64,000 bases of DNA from Amaranthus tricolor (lineage: Eukaryota > Streptophyta > Magnoliopsida > Caryophyllales > Amaranthaceae): the NCBI RefSeq assembly GCF_026212465.1, contig NC_080051.1:149001-213000 (forward strand). The letters are read 5' to 3'. The first letter of the stretch is position 1. Every line of letters starts with the position of its first letter. The notes beneath the pieces are model-generated. The model was not told the DNA's origin and did no database searches. It saw only the letters and a program-made list of their open reading frames with translations. The position numbers and the translations under genes were made by a program. Of the stretch, positions 44,800-55,453 are shown in pieces.

Positions 44800-46143
44800 T
44801 CAATGATCAATGAAGAATGAACAAGGATCAATGATCAAAGAAGAATGAACGATGAAGAATGAACAAGGTTCAATGATCAATGAAGAATGAATGATGAAGA
44901 ATGAACAAGGATTAATGGTCAATGACGAATGAACGATGAAGAATGAACAAGGATCAATGATCAATGAAGAATGAACGATGAAGAATGAACAAGGATTAAT
45001 GGTCAATGACGAATGAACGATGAAGAATGAACAAGGATCAATGATCAATGAAGAATGAACGATGAAGAATGAACAAGGATCAATGATAAATGAAAAATGA
45101 ACGATGAAGAATGAATAAGGATCAATGATCAATGACGAATGAACGATGAAGAATGAACAAGGATCAATGATCAATGAAGAATGAACGATGAAGAATGAAC
45201 AAGGAGTAATGGTCAATGACGAATGAACGATGAAGAATGAACAAGGATCAATGATCAATGACGAATGAACGATGAAGAATGAACAAGGATCAATGATCAA
45301 TGAAGAATGAACGATGAAGAATGAACAAGGATCAATGATCAATGAAGAATGAACGATGAAGAATGAACAAGGAACAATGATCAATGAAGAATGATCGATG
45401 AAGAATGAACAAGGATTAATGGTCAATGAAGAATGAACGATGAAGAATGAACAAGGATCAATGGTCAATGAAGAATGAACGATGAAGAATGAACAAGGAT
45501 CAATGATCAATGAAGAATGAACAAGGATCAATGATCAAAGAAGAATGAACGATGAAGAATGAACAAGGATCAATGATCAATGAAGAATGAACGATGAAGA
45601 ATGAACAAGGAGTAATGGTCAATGACGAATGAACGATGAAGAATGAACAAGGATCAATGATCAATGACGAATGAACGATGAAGAATGAACAAGGATCAAC
45701 GATCAATGAAGAATGAACGATGAAGAATGAACAAGGATCAATGATCAATGACGAATGAACGATGAAGAATGAACAAGGATCAATGATCAATGAAGAATGA
45801 ACAAGGATCAATGATCAAAGAAGAATGAACGATGAAGAATGAACAAGGAACAATGGTCAATGAAGAATGAACGATGAAGAATGAACAAGGATCAATGATC
45901 AAAGAAGAATGAACGATGAAGAATGAACAAGGATCAATGATCAATGAAGAATGAACGATGAAGAATGAACAAGGAGTAATGGTCAATGACGAATGAACGA
46001 TGAAGAATGAACAAGGATCAATGATCAATGACGAATGAACGATGAAGAATGAACAAGGATCAATGATCAATGAAGAATGAACGATGAAGAATGAACAAGG
46101 ATCAATGATCAATGACGAATGAACGATGAAGAATGAACAAGGA
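44800..46143. repeat. 1344-bp higher-order repeat
   Basis: Base-form unit. From about 44918 it begins the block that recurs 6910 bp later with the second LTR. Confidence 0.78.
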
Positions 46144-46813
46144 TCAATGATCAATGAAGAATGAACAAGGATCAATGATCAAAGAAGAATGAACGATGAA
46201 GAATGAACAAGGTTCAATGATCAATGAAGAATGAATGATGAAGAATGAACAAGGATTAATGGTCAATGACGAATGAACGATGAAGAATGAACAAGGATCA
46301 ATGATCAATGAAGAATGAACGATGAAGAATGAACAAGGATTAATGGTCAATGACGAATGAACGATGAAGAATGAACAAGGATCAATGATCAATGAAGAAT
46401 GAACGATGAAGAATGAACAAGGATCAATGATAAATGAAAAATGAACGATGAAGAATGAATAAGGATCAATGATCAATGACGAATGAACGATGAAGAATGA
46501 ACAAGGATCAATGATCAATGAAGAATGAACGATGAAGAATGAACAAGGAGTAATGGTCAATGACGAATGAACGATGAAGAATGAACAAGGATCAATGATC
46601 AATGACGAATGAACGATGAAGAATGAACAAGGATCAATGATCAATGAAGAATGAACGATGAAGAATGAACAAGGATCAATGATCAATGAAGAATGAACGA
46701 TGAAGAATGAACAAGGAACAATGATCAATGAAGAATGATCGATGAAGAATGAACAAGGATCAATGATCAATGAAGAATGAACGATGAAGAATGAACAAGG
46801 ATCAATGATAAAT

Positions 46814-46827
46814 GAAAAATGAAAAAT
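46814..46827. repeat. 7-bp tandem unit (GAAAAAT x2), copy 1
   Basis: Where other monomers have a single GAAAAAT after GATAAAT, this one has two. The same doubling is at 53724-53737, but not at the equivalent place near 61147. It looks like a slippage event and marks the relation between LTR blocks 1 and 2. Confidence 0.85.
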
Positions 46828-47361
46828 GAACGATGAAGAATGAATAAGGATCAATGATCAATGACGAATGAACGATGAAGAATGAACAAGGATCAATGAT
46901 CAATGAAGAATGAACGATGAAGAATGAACAAGGAGTAATGGTCAATGACGAATGAACGATGAAGAATGAACAAGGATCAATGATCAATGACGAATGAACG
47001 ATGAAGAATGAACAAGGATCAATGATCAATGAAGAATGAACGATGAAGAATGAACAAGGATCAATGATCAATGAAGAATGAACGATGAAGAATGAACAAG
47101 GAACAATGATCAATGAAGAATGATCGATGAAGAATGAACAAGGATTAATGGTCAATGAAGAATGAACGATGAAGAATGAACAAGGATCAATGGTCAATGA
47201 AGAATGAACGATGAAGAATGAACAAGGATCAATGATCAATGAAGAATGAACAAGGATCAATGATCAAAGAAGAATGAACGATGAAGAATGAACAAGGATC
47301 AATGATCAATGAAGAATGAACGTTGAAGAATGAACAAGGAGTAATGGTCAATGACGAATGA

Positions 47362-47366
47362 ACGAT
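47362..47366. repeat. Target-site duplication, left of LTR copy 1
   Basis: ACGAT directly precedes the TGATATAG end of the element and is repeated at 48539-48543. In satellite terms it is the junction AAC|GAT between the third and first 14-bp blocks. Confidence 0.9.
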
Positions 47367-47736
47367 TGATATAGATTGGTATGCCTCAAAACAAAACCAA
47401 GCTATAAGCACACGTAGTTTGCTGTTTTCGTTTAATGAATTTGTTTTTGTGATTTTTGTGGTTTTATAACAAGGGAAAAATGAAATGTATGTGTTGATTT
47501 TTCAAACTGAAAATGGCTTGCCAAAGGTTGCTTCGATACAGATACACCACGAAACAAATCTAAGGGCTCCTAAGAACACATTCAAACTTTAGCCAAAAGT
47601 ATGAAAAGCATAGGAACTTCAAATTACTTAAACTAATCCAAGTTAAAGTAAATTGCAAATAAGAACAAGGAAAATTGCTCAAAGGGTTGTGTTTGTATTA
47701 TGCAAGCTGAATGCCTTCATTACATGAACTACAAGC

Positions 47737-47745
47737 CTATTTATA
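47737..47745 (-). promoter_or_regulatory. Candidate LTR TATA box, copy 1
   Basis: On the minus strand this reads TATAAATAG, a strong plant-type TATA box. It would make roughly 48538-47746 the U3 region and place the start of R about 30 bp downstream, near 47710. The remaining 340 bp or so would be R plus U5. A weak ATTAAA polyadenylation-like signal lies further downstream at 47431-47436. Transcription is not demonstrated. Confidence 0.55.
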
Positions 47746-47760
47746 CTAAAAGGAAATCAG

Positions 47761-47815
47761 CCCAACAAAAAATAAATAAAAAAAAAAAAAAAAAATTAAA
47801 TTAAAAAGCAAAAAA
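47761..47815. repeat. A-rich low-complexity tract in LTR copy 1
   Basis: An AT-only stretch contains an 18-base A-run (19 in copies 2 and 3). A second A-run of 13 (12 in the other copies) lies at 48393-48405. These two runs are the only differences I found among the LTR copies, and homopolymer length is error-prone in sequencing. Confidence 0.85.
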
Positions 47816-47849
47816 ATCAGAATGTTGCTTGTTTCTTAACGGCTAGGAA

Positions 47850-47873
47850 TCCACTTGCAAGTCCACTTGCAAG
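47850..47873. repeat. 12-bp tandem repeat inside LTR copy 1
   Basis: Two adjacent copies of TCCACTTGCAAG lie in the U3 part of the LTR. The same pair begins at 54761 in copy 2 and 62182 in copy 3. Short U3 repeats are common in LTR enhancers, but no function is shown here. Confidence 0.75.
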
Positions 47874-48053
47874 TTGCATCTTACAATCTTCTATGGAAAT
47901 AATTAGGCTATTTTGTAGTGCATAGCTATATCTTACAAAGTCTTCATAGGCTATTTTCTAGGCTGATTTGTTTTTTGTAGAAAAGATCTTCATGTAATAA
48001 TGAACCAAAATCAGATTTCCCAACGGCTGAATTCTTGTATGATTTGCAAATAT

Positions 48054-48176
48054 CTTCATATGTCCTTGGTTTATTTGCTGTCTCAAACAACTTGATTTTG
48101 CTAAATATATTTTTTTAATCTTCCACTTGCTGAACCTTCATATTTATATTCTTCATATTTCCTTGGTTTATTTGCT
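48054..48176. repeat. Spaced direct repeat inside LTR copy 1
   Basis: A 26-bp segment that begins CTTCATAT and ends TTTATTTGCT occurs at 48054-48079 and again at 48151-48176, with one mismatch near its middle (TGTCC against TTTCC). The same arrangement is seen in the other two LTR copies. Confidence 0.75.
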
Positions 48177-48411
48177 TGATATTTTCAGCTGCTTGCTTGC
48201 GTTTCAATCGCATAATATTCGACCCATGAGCAAAATTAAATACTAAACTCAAATAAAAGAAAAGTACAACTCGACTAACTAAGCATGAGAAATGATTAAG
48301 CTTGATCCTAAACCTGGCTTAAATCATTTCGAAGAAAACAAAAGACCCAAATACTCGAAATAAAATAAACGACTTAAATAATAAAACGACCCAAAAAAAA
48401 AAAAAGAAGAC

Positions 48412-48538
48412 TTAGTTTATGACTACGAAATTAAAGGATTTCAGTTTTGGACCTTGAATTTTAGCGTCTTCCATTTGATGCATCATTATATTGATCTTGG
48501 CTAGCTCAGCAGAACTAGATGTAGGTGATCCTACATCA
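48412..48538 (-). other. Open frame at the U3 end of LTR copy 1
   Basis: From the LTR's U3 terminus the minus strand is open for 41 codons to a TAA at 48412-48414. The composition is not low-complexity: it starts DVGSPTSSSAEL, has a central MMHQMED and ends NFVVIN. In a full-length element this could be the C-terminal tail of a polyprotein that runs into the 3' LTR, as known for some plant chromoviruses. Here the frame continues upstream into satellite, so there is no functional gene. A chance open frame is equally possible. Confidence 0.35.
48518..48537. other. Inverted repeat at the LTR terminus, copy 1
   Basis: A perfect 8-bp inverted repeat, GATGTAGG and CCTACATC, with a TGAT loop sits one base from the LTR end. 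It is also present at 55428-55447 and 62849-62868. It could be part of the integrase-recognised end or a chance palindrome. Confidence 0.6.
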
Positions 48539-48543
48539 ACGAT
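48539..48543. repeat. Target-site duplication, right of LTR copy 1
   Basis: ACGAT directly follows the CTACATCA end. The satellite resumes in the phase expected if the target bases are counted twice. Confidence 0.9.
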
Positions 48544-51500
48544 GAAGAATGAACAAGGATCAATGATCAATGACGAATGAACGATGAAGAATGAACAAGG
48601 ATCAATGATCAATGAAGAATGAACAAGGATCAATGATCAAAGAAGAATGAAGGATGAAGAATGAACAAGGATCAATGGTCAATGAAGAATGAACGATGAA
48701 GAATGAACAAGGATCAATGATCAAAGAAGAATGAACGATGAAGAATGAACAAGGATCAATGATCAATGAAGAATGAACGATGAAGAATGAACAAGGAGTA
48801 ATGGTCAATGACAAATGAACGATGAAGAATGAACAAGGATCAATGATCAATGACGAATGAACGATGAAGAATGAACAAGGATCAATGATCAATGAAGAAT
48901 GAACGATGAAGAATGAACAAGGATCAATGATCAATGACGAATGAACGATGAAGAATGAACAAGGATCAATGATCAATGAAGAATGAACAAGGATCAATGA
49001 TCAAAGAAGAATGAACGATGAAGAATGAACAAGGTTCAATGATCAAGGAAGAATGAACGATGAAGAATGAACAAGGATTAATGGTCAATGACGAATGAAC
49101 GATGAAGAATGAACAAGGATCAATGATCAATGAAGAATGAACGATGAAGAATGAACAAGGATTAATGGTCAATGACAAATGAACGATGAAGAATGAACAA
49201 GGATCAATGATCAATGAAGAATGAACGATGAAGAATGAACAAGGATCAATGATAAATGAAAAATGAACGATGAAGAATGAATAAGGATCAATGATCAATG
49301 AAGAATGAACGATGAAGAATGAACAAGGATCAATGATCAATGAAGAATGAACGATGAAGAATGAACAAGGAGTAATGGTCAATGACGAATGAACGATGAA
49401 GAATGAACAAGGATCAATGATCAATGACGAATGAACGATGAAGAATGAACAAGGATCAATGATCAATGAAGAATGAACGATGAAGAATTAACAAGGATCA
49501 ATGATCAATGAAGAATGAACGATGAAGAATGAACAAGGAACAATGATCAATGAAGAATGATCGATGAAGAATGAACAAGGATTAATGGTCAATGAAGAAT
49601 GAACGATGAAGAATGAACAAGGATCAATGGTCAATGAAGAATGAACGATGAAGAATGAACAAGGATCAATGATCAATGAAGAATGAACAAGGATTAATGA
49701 TCAAAGAAGAATGAACGATGAAGAATGAACAAGGATCAATGATCAATGAAGAATGAACGATGAAGAATGAACAAGGAGTAATGGTCAATGACGAATGAAC
49801 GATGAAGAATGAACAAGGATCAATGATCAATGACGAATGAACGATGAAGAATGAACAAGGATCAACGATCAATGAAGAATGAACGATGAAGAATGAACAA
49901 GGATCAATGATCAATGACGAATGAACGATGAAGAATGAACAAGGATCAATGATCAATGAAGAATGAACAAGGATCAATGATCAAAGAAGAATGAACGATG
50001 AAGAATGAACAAGGATCAATGGTCAATGAAGAATGAACGATGAAGAATGAACAAGGATCAATGATCAAAGAAGAATGAACGATGAAGAATGAACAAGGAT
50101 CAATGATCAATGAAGAATGAACGATGAAGAATGAACAAGGATCAATGATAAATGAAAAATGAACGATGAAGAATGAATAAGGATCAATGATCAATGACGA
50201 ATGAACGATGAAGAATGAACAAGGATCAATGATCAATGAAGAATGAACGATGAAGAATGAACAAGGAGTAATGGTCAATGACGAATGAACGATGAAGAAT
50301 GAACAAGGATCAATGATCAATGACGAATGAACGATGAAGAATGAACAAGGATCAATGATCAATGAAGAATGAACGATGAAGAATGAACAAGGATCAATGA
50401 TCAATGAAGAATGAACGATGAAGAATGAACAAGGAACAATGATCAATGAAGAATGATCGATGAAGAATGAACAAGGATTAATGGTCAATGAAGAATGAAC
50501 GATGAAGAATGAACAAGGATCAATGGTCAATGAAGAATGAACGATGAAGAATGAACAAGGATCAATGATCAATGAAGAATGAACAAGGATTAATGATCAA
50601 AGAAGAATGAACGATGAAGAATGAACAAGGATCAATGATCAATGAAGAATGAACGATGAAGAATGAACAAGGAGTAATGGTCAATGACGAATGAACGATG
50701 AAGAATGAACAAGGATCAATGATCAATGACGAATGAACGATGAAGAATGAACAAGGATCAACGATCAATGAAGAATGAACGATGAAGAATGAACAAGGAT
50801 CAATGATCAATGACGAATGAACGATGAAGAATGAACAAGGATCAATGATCAATGAAGAATGAACAAGGATCAATGATCAAAGAAGAATGAACGATGAAGA
50901 ATGAACAAGGATCAATGGTCAATGAAGAATGAACGATGAAGAATGAACAAGGATCAATGATCAAAGAAGAATGAACGATGAAGAATGAACAAGGATCAAT
51001 GATCAATGAAGAATGAACGATGAAGAATGAACAAGGAGTAATGGTCAATGACGAATGAACGATGAAGAATGAACAAGGATCAATGATCAATGACGAATGA
51101 ACGATGAAGAATGAACAAGGATCAATGATCAATGAAGAATGAATGATGAAGAATGAACAAGGATCAATGATCAATGACGAATGAACGATGAAGAATGAAC
51201 AAGGATCAATGATCAATGAAGAATGAACAAGGATCAATGATCAAAGAAGAATGAACGATGAAGAATGAACAAGGTTCAATGATCAATGAAGAATGAATGA
51301 TGAAGAATGAACAAGAATTAATGGTCAATGACGAATGAACGATGAAGAATGAACAAGGATCAATGATCAATGAAGAATGAACGATGAAGAATGAACAAGG
51401 ATTAATGGTCAATGACGAATGAACGATGAAGAATGAACAAGGATCAATGATCAATGAAGAATGAACGATGAAGAATGAACAAGGATCAATGATAAATGAA

Positions 51501-53723
51501 AAATGAACGATGAAGAATGAATAAGGATCAATGATCAATGACGAATGAACGATGAAGAATGAACAAGGATCAATGATCAATGAAGAATGAACGATGAAGA
51601 ATGAACAAGGAGTAATGGTCAATGACGAATGAACGATGAAGAATGAACAAGGATCAATGATCAATGACGAATGAACGATGAAGAATGAATAAGGATCAAT
51701 GATCAATGACGAATGAACGATGAAGAATGAACAAGGATCAATGATCAATGAAGAATGAACGATGAAGAATGAACAAGGAGTAATGGTCAATGACGAATGA
51801 ACGATGAAGAATGAACAAGGATCAATGATCAATGACGAATGAACGATGAAGAATGAACAAGGATCAATGATCAATGAAGAATGAACGATGAAGAATGAAC
51901 AAGGATTAATGGTCAATGACGAATGAACGATGAAGAATGAACAAGGATCAATGATCAATGAAGAATGAACGATGAAGAATGAACAAGGATCAATGATAAA
52001 TGAAAAATGAACGATGAAGAATGAATAAGGATCAATGATCAATGACGAATGAACGATGAAGAATGAACAAGGATCAATGATCAATGAAGAATGAACGATG
52101 AAGAATGAATAAGGAGTAATGGTCAATGACGAATGAACGATGAACAATGAACAAGGATCAATGATCAATGACTAATGAACGATGAAGAATGAACAAGGAT
52201 CAATGATCAATGAAGAATGAACGATGAAGAATGAACAAGGATCAATGATCAATGAAGAATGAACGATGAAGAATGAACAAGGAACAATGATCAATGAAGA
52301 ATGATCGATGAAGAATGAACAAGGATTAATGGTCAATGAAGAATGAACGATGAAGAATGAACAAGGATCAATGGTCAATGAAGAATGAACGATGAAGAAT
52401 GAACAAGGATCAATGATCAATGAAGAATGAACAAGGATCAATGATCAAAGAAGAATGAACGATGAAGAATGAACAAGGATCAATGATCAATGAAGAATGA
52501 ACGATGAAGAATGAACAAGGAGTAATGGTCAATGACGAATGAACGATGAAGAATGAACAAGGATCAATGATCAATGACGAATGAACGATGAAGAATGAAC
52601 AAGGATCAACGATCAATGAAGAATGAACGATGAAGAATGAACAAGGATCAATGATCAATGACGAATGAACGATGAAGAATGAACAAGGATCAATGATCAA
52701 TGAAGAATGAACAAGGATCAATGATCAAAGAAGAATGAACGATGAAGAATGAACAAGGAACAATGGTCAATGAAGAATGAACGATGAAGAATGAACAAGG
52801 ATCAATGATCAAAGAAGAATGAACGATGAAGAATGAACAAGGATCAATGATCAATGAAGAATGAACGATGAAGAATGAACAAGGAGTAATGGTCAATGAC
52901 GAATGAACGATGAAGAATGAACAAGGATCAATGATCAATGACGAATGAACGATGAAGAATGAACAAGGATCAATGATCAATGAAGAATGAACGATGAAGA
53001 ATGAACAAGGATCAATGATCAATGACGAATGAACGATGAAGAATGAACAAGGATCAATGATCAATGAAGAATGAACAAGGATCAATGATCAAAGAAGAAT
53101 GAACGATGAAGAATGAACAAGGTTCAATGATCAATGAAGAATGAATGATGAAGAATGAACAAGGATTAATGGTCAATGACGAATGAACGATGAAGAATGA
53201 ACAAGGATCAATGATCAATGAAGAATGAACGATGAAGAATGAACAAGGATTAATGGTCAATGACGAATGAACGATGAAGAATGAACAAGGATCAATGATC
53301 AATGAAGAATGAACGATGAAGAATGAACAAGGATCAATGATAAATGAAAAATGAACGATGAAGAATGAATAAGGATCAATGATCAATGACGAATGAACGA
53401 TGAAGAATGAACAAGGATCAATGATCAATGAAGAATGAACGATGAAGAATGAACAAGGAGTAATGGTCAATGACGAATGAACGATGAAGAATGAACAAGG
53501 ATCAATGATCAATGACGAATGAACGATGAAGAATGAACAAGGATCAATGATCAATGAAGAATGAACGATGAAGAATGAACAAGGATCAATGATCAATGAA
53601 GAATGAACGATGAAGAATGAACAAGGAACAATGATCAATGAAGAATGATCGATGAAGAATGAACAAGGATCAATGATCAATGAAGAATGAACGATGAAGA
53701 ATGAACAAGGATCAATGATAAAT

Positions 53724-53737
53724 GAAAAATGAAAAAT
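53724..53737. repeat. 7-bp tandem unit (GAAAAAT x2), copy 2
   Basis: Identical doubling to that at 46814-46827, at the 6910-bp offset. Confidence 0.85.
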
Positions 53738-54271
53738 GAACGATGAAGAATGAATAAGGATCAATGATCAATGACGAATGAACGATGAAGAATGAACAAG
53801 GATCAATGATCAATGAAGAATGAACGATGAAGAATGAACAAGGAGTAATGGTCAATGACGAATGAACGATGAAGAATGAACAAGGATCAATGATCAATGA
53901 CGAATGAACGATGAAGAATGAACAAGGATCAATGATCAATGAAGAATGAACGATGAAGAATGAACAAGGATCAATGATCAATGAAGAATGAACGATGAAG
54001 AATGAACAAGGAACAATGATCAATGAAGAATGATCGATGAAGAATGAACAAGGATTAATGGTCAATGAAGAATGAACGATGAAGAATGAACAAGGATCAA
54101 TGGTCAATGAAGAATGAACGATGAAGAATGAACAAGGATCAATGATCAATGAAGAATGAACAAGGATCAATGATCAAAGAAGAATGAACGATGAAGAATG
54201 AACAAGGATCAATGATCAATGAAGAATGAACGTTGAAGAATGAACAAGGAGTAATGGTCAATGACGAATGA

Positions 54272-54276
54272 ACGAT
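54272..54276. repeat. Target-site duplication, left of LTR copy 2
   Basis: ACGAT, identical to the site at copy 1, with the same upstream satellite variants. Confidence 0.9.
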
Positions 54277-54646
54277 TGATATAGATTGGTATGCCTCAAA
54301 ACAAAACCAAGCTATAAGCACACGTAGTTTGCTGTTTTCGTTTAATGAATTTGTTTTTGTGATTTTTGTGGTTTTATAACAAGGGAAAAATGAAATGTAT
54401 GTGTTGATTTTTCAAACTGAAAATGGCTTGCCAAAGGTTGCTTCGATACAGATACACCACGAAACAAATCTAAGGGCTCCTAAGAACACATTCAAACTTT
54501 AGCCAAAAGTATGAAAAGCATAGGAACTTCAAATTACTTAAACTAATCCAAGTTAAAGTAAATTGCAAATAAGAACAAGGAAAATTGCTCAAAGGGTTGT
54601 GTTTGTATTATGCAAGCTGAATGCCTTCATTACATGAACTACAAGC

Positions 54647-54655
54647 CTATTTATA
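54647..54655 (-). promoter_or_regulatory. Candidate LTR TATA box, copy 2
   Basis: The same TATAAATAG on the minus strand, in an identical context to copy 1. Confidence 0.55.
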
Positions 54656-55321
54656 CTAAAAGGAAATCAGCCCAACAAAAAATAAATAAAAAAAAAAAAA
54701 AAAAAATTAAATTAAAAAGCAAAAAAATCAGAATGTTGCTTGTTTCTTAACGGCTAGGAATCCACTTGCAAGTCCACTTGCAAGTTGCATCTTACAATCT
54801 TCTATGGAAATAATTAGGCTATTTTGTAGTGCATAGCTATATCTTACAAAGTCTTCATAGGCTATTTTCTAGGCTGATTTGTTTTTTGTAGAAAAGATCT
54901 TCATGTAATAATGAACCAAAATCAGATTTCCCAACGGCTGAATTCTTGTATGATTTGCAAATATCTTCATATGTCCTTGGTTTATTTGCTGTCTCAAACA
55001 ACTTGATTTTGCTAAATATATTTTTTTAATCTTCCACTTGCTGAACCTTCATATTTATATTCTTCATATTTCCTTGGTTTATTTGCTTGATATTTTCAGC
55101 TGCTTGCTTGCGTTTCAATCGCATAATATTCGACCCATGAGCAAAATTAAATACTAAACTCAAATAAAAGAAAAGTACAACTCGACTAACTAAGCATGAG
55201 AAATGATTAAGCTTGATCCTAAACCTGGCTTAAATCATTTCGAAGAAAACAAAAGACCCAAATACTCGAAATAAAATAAACGACTTAAATAATAAAACGA
55301 CCCAAAAAAAAAAAAGAAGAC

Positions 55322-55448
55322 TTAGTTTATGACTACGAAATTAAAGGATTTCAGTTTTGGACCTTGAATTTTAGCGTCTTCCATTTGATGCATCATTATA
55401 TTGATCTTGGCTAGCTCAGCAGAACTAGATGTAGGTGATCCTACATCA
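55322..55448 (-). other. Open frame at the U3 end of LTR copy 2
   Basis: The same 41-codon open frame and TAA as in copy 1. Upstream it joins a satellite frame, making a chimeric 101-codon frame with no expected function. Confidence 0.35.
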
Positions 55449-55453
55449 ACGAT
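55449..55453. repeat. Target-site duplication, right of LTR copy 2
   Basis: ACGAT directly follows the LTR end; the satellite then continues with the AACAATG and CAACGATC variants. Confidence 0.9.

Larger units (their letters stand above)
1..47366. repeat. 42-bp satellite array, left segment
   Basis: This is a continuous head-to-tail array of a 42-bp monomer that runs off the left window edge and ends at the first LTR. The monomer reads as three 14-bp blocks: GATGAAGAATGAAC, AAGGATCAATGATC and AATGAAGAATGAAC. Recurrent variants affect mostly the second and third blocks: AAGGAGTAATGGTC, AAGGATTAATGGTC, AAGGAACAATGATC, AAGGTTCAATGATC, AAGGATCAACGATC, AAGGATCAATGGTC, ATAAGGATC, GATAAATGAAAAATG, AATGACGAATGAAC and GATCAAAGAAG. 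All three plus-strand frames meet a stop in nearly every monomer. The minus strand has one stop-free frame, because 42 is 14 codons. Most variants change the encoded residue, which argues against selection on a protein. No unique sequence, gene, RNA gene or transposon interrupts this segment. Confidence 0.97.
46144..47366. repeat. Higher-order repeat interrupted by LTR copy 1
   Basis: This starts like the 1722-bp variant and contains the nine-monomer duplication plus the extra 7-bp unit at 46821-46827. It is cut by the LTR about 140 bp into the following 280-bp sub-block. Confidence 0.75.
47367..48538 (-). mobile_element. Solo LTR, copy 1
   Basis: This 1172-bp non-satellite insert begins TGATATAG and ends CTACATCA, so it has TG...CA termini and an imperfect 8-bp terminal inverted repeat (7 of 8 positions). 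It is flanked on both sides by ACGAT, a 5-bp target duplication as left by Ty1/copia and Ty3/gypsy integrases. Satellite abuts both ends, with no primer-binding site, polypurine tract, gag or pol, so it is a solo LTR. On the minus strand a TATAAATAG box lies about 800 bp from the U3 end, which sets the element's orientation as minus. Its two A-runs are 18 and 13 bases long. The superfamily cannot be assigned from an LTR alone. Confidence 0.88.
44918..48582. repeat. LTR-bearing duplicated block, copy 1
   Basis: About 3.6 kb of satellite plus LTR recurs at +6910 bp. The right limit is approximate: the right flank is like copy 2 for about 44 bp, then differs by an 84-bp deletion. Confidence 0.7.
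48539..54276. repeat. 42-bp satellite array, second segment
   Basis: This is the same 42-bp satellite, lying between the first and second LTR copies and including the target-duplication bases at its ends. The first part (to about 51.8 kb) has its own mix of variants, including AATGACAAATGAAC near 48810 and 49175 and GAATGAAGGATG near 48650. The later part, from about 51.8 kb, matches the block to the left of the first LTR at an offset of 6910 bp. No gene is seen. Confidence 0.95.
54277..55448 (-). mobile_element. Solo LTR, copy 2
   Basis: By reading, this is the same 1172-bp element as copy 1; the only differences I found are the two A-runs (19 and 12 instead of 18 and 13). It has the same ACGAT target duplication and the same left satellite flank. 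The right flank has two more satellite monomers than copy 1. Sharing the target duplication and flanks means it was copied together with the satellite, not by a new transposition. Confidence 0.88.

Noticed and set aside
1..47366. CRISPR array
   Set aside because: There are no unique spacers between repeats: every base belongs to the tandem monomer. No cas-like gene is present.
47229..47411. 60-codon minus-strand frame starting MLIAWFCFEAYQ, repeated at 54139-54321 and 61560-61742
   Set aside because: It starts inside the LTR's U5 end and reads into satellite. It is a chimeric frame produced by the insertion, with no recognisable domain.
47767..47798. Poly-A tail of a SINE or processed pseudogene
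   Set aside because: The A-run is internal to a 1172-bp element with defined LTR ends. No tRNA-like A or B box is seen next to it.
47367..48538. MITE or other DNA transposon
   Set aside because: The terminal inverted repeat is only about 8 bp with TG...CA ends, the target duplication is 5 bp, and there is a TATA box in one orientation. These fit a solo LTR better.
48412..48633. 73-codon frame joining satellite to the LTR edge (101 codons at 55322-55627 and 62743-63048) as a gene
   Set aside because: The N-terminal part is satellite and only the last 41 codons are LTR-specific. It is kept only as a possible remnant of a polyprotein tail.
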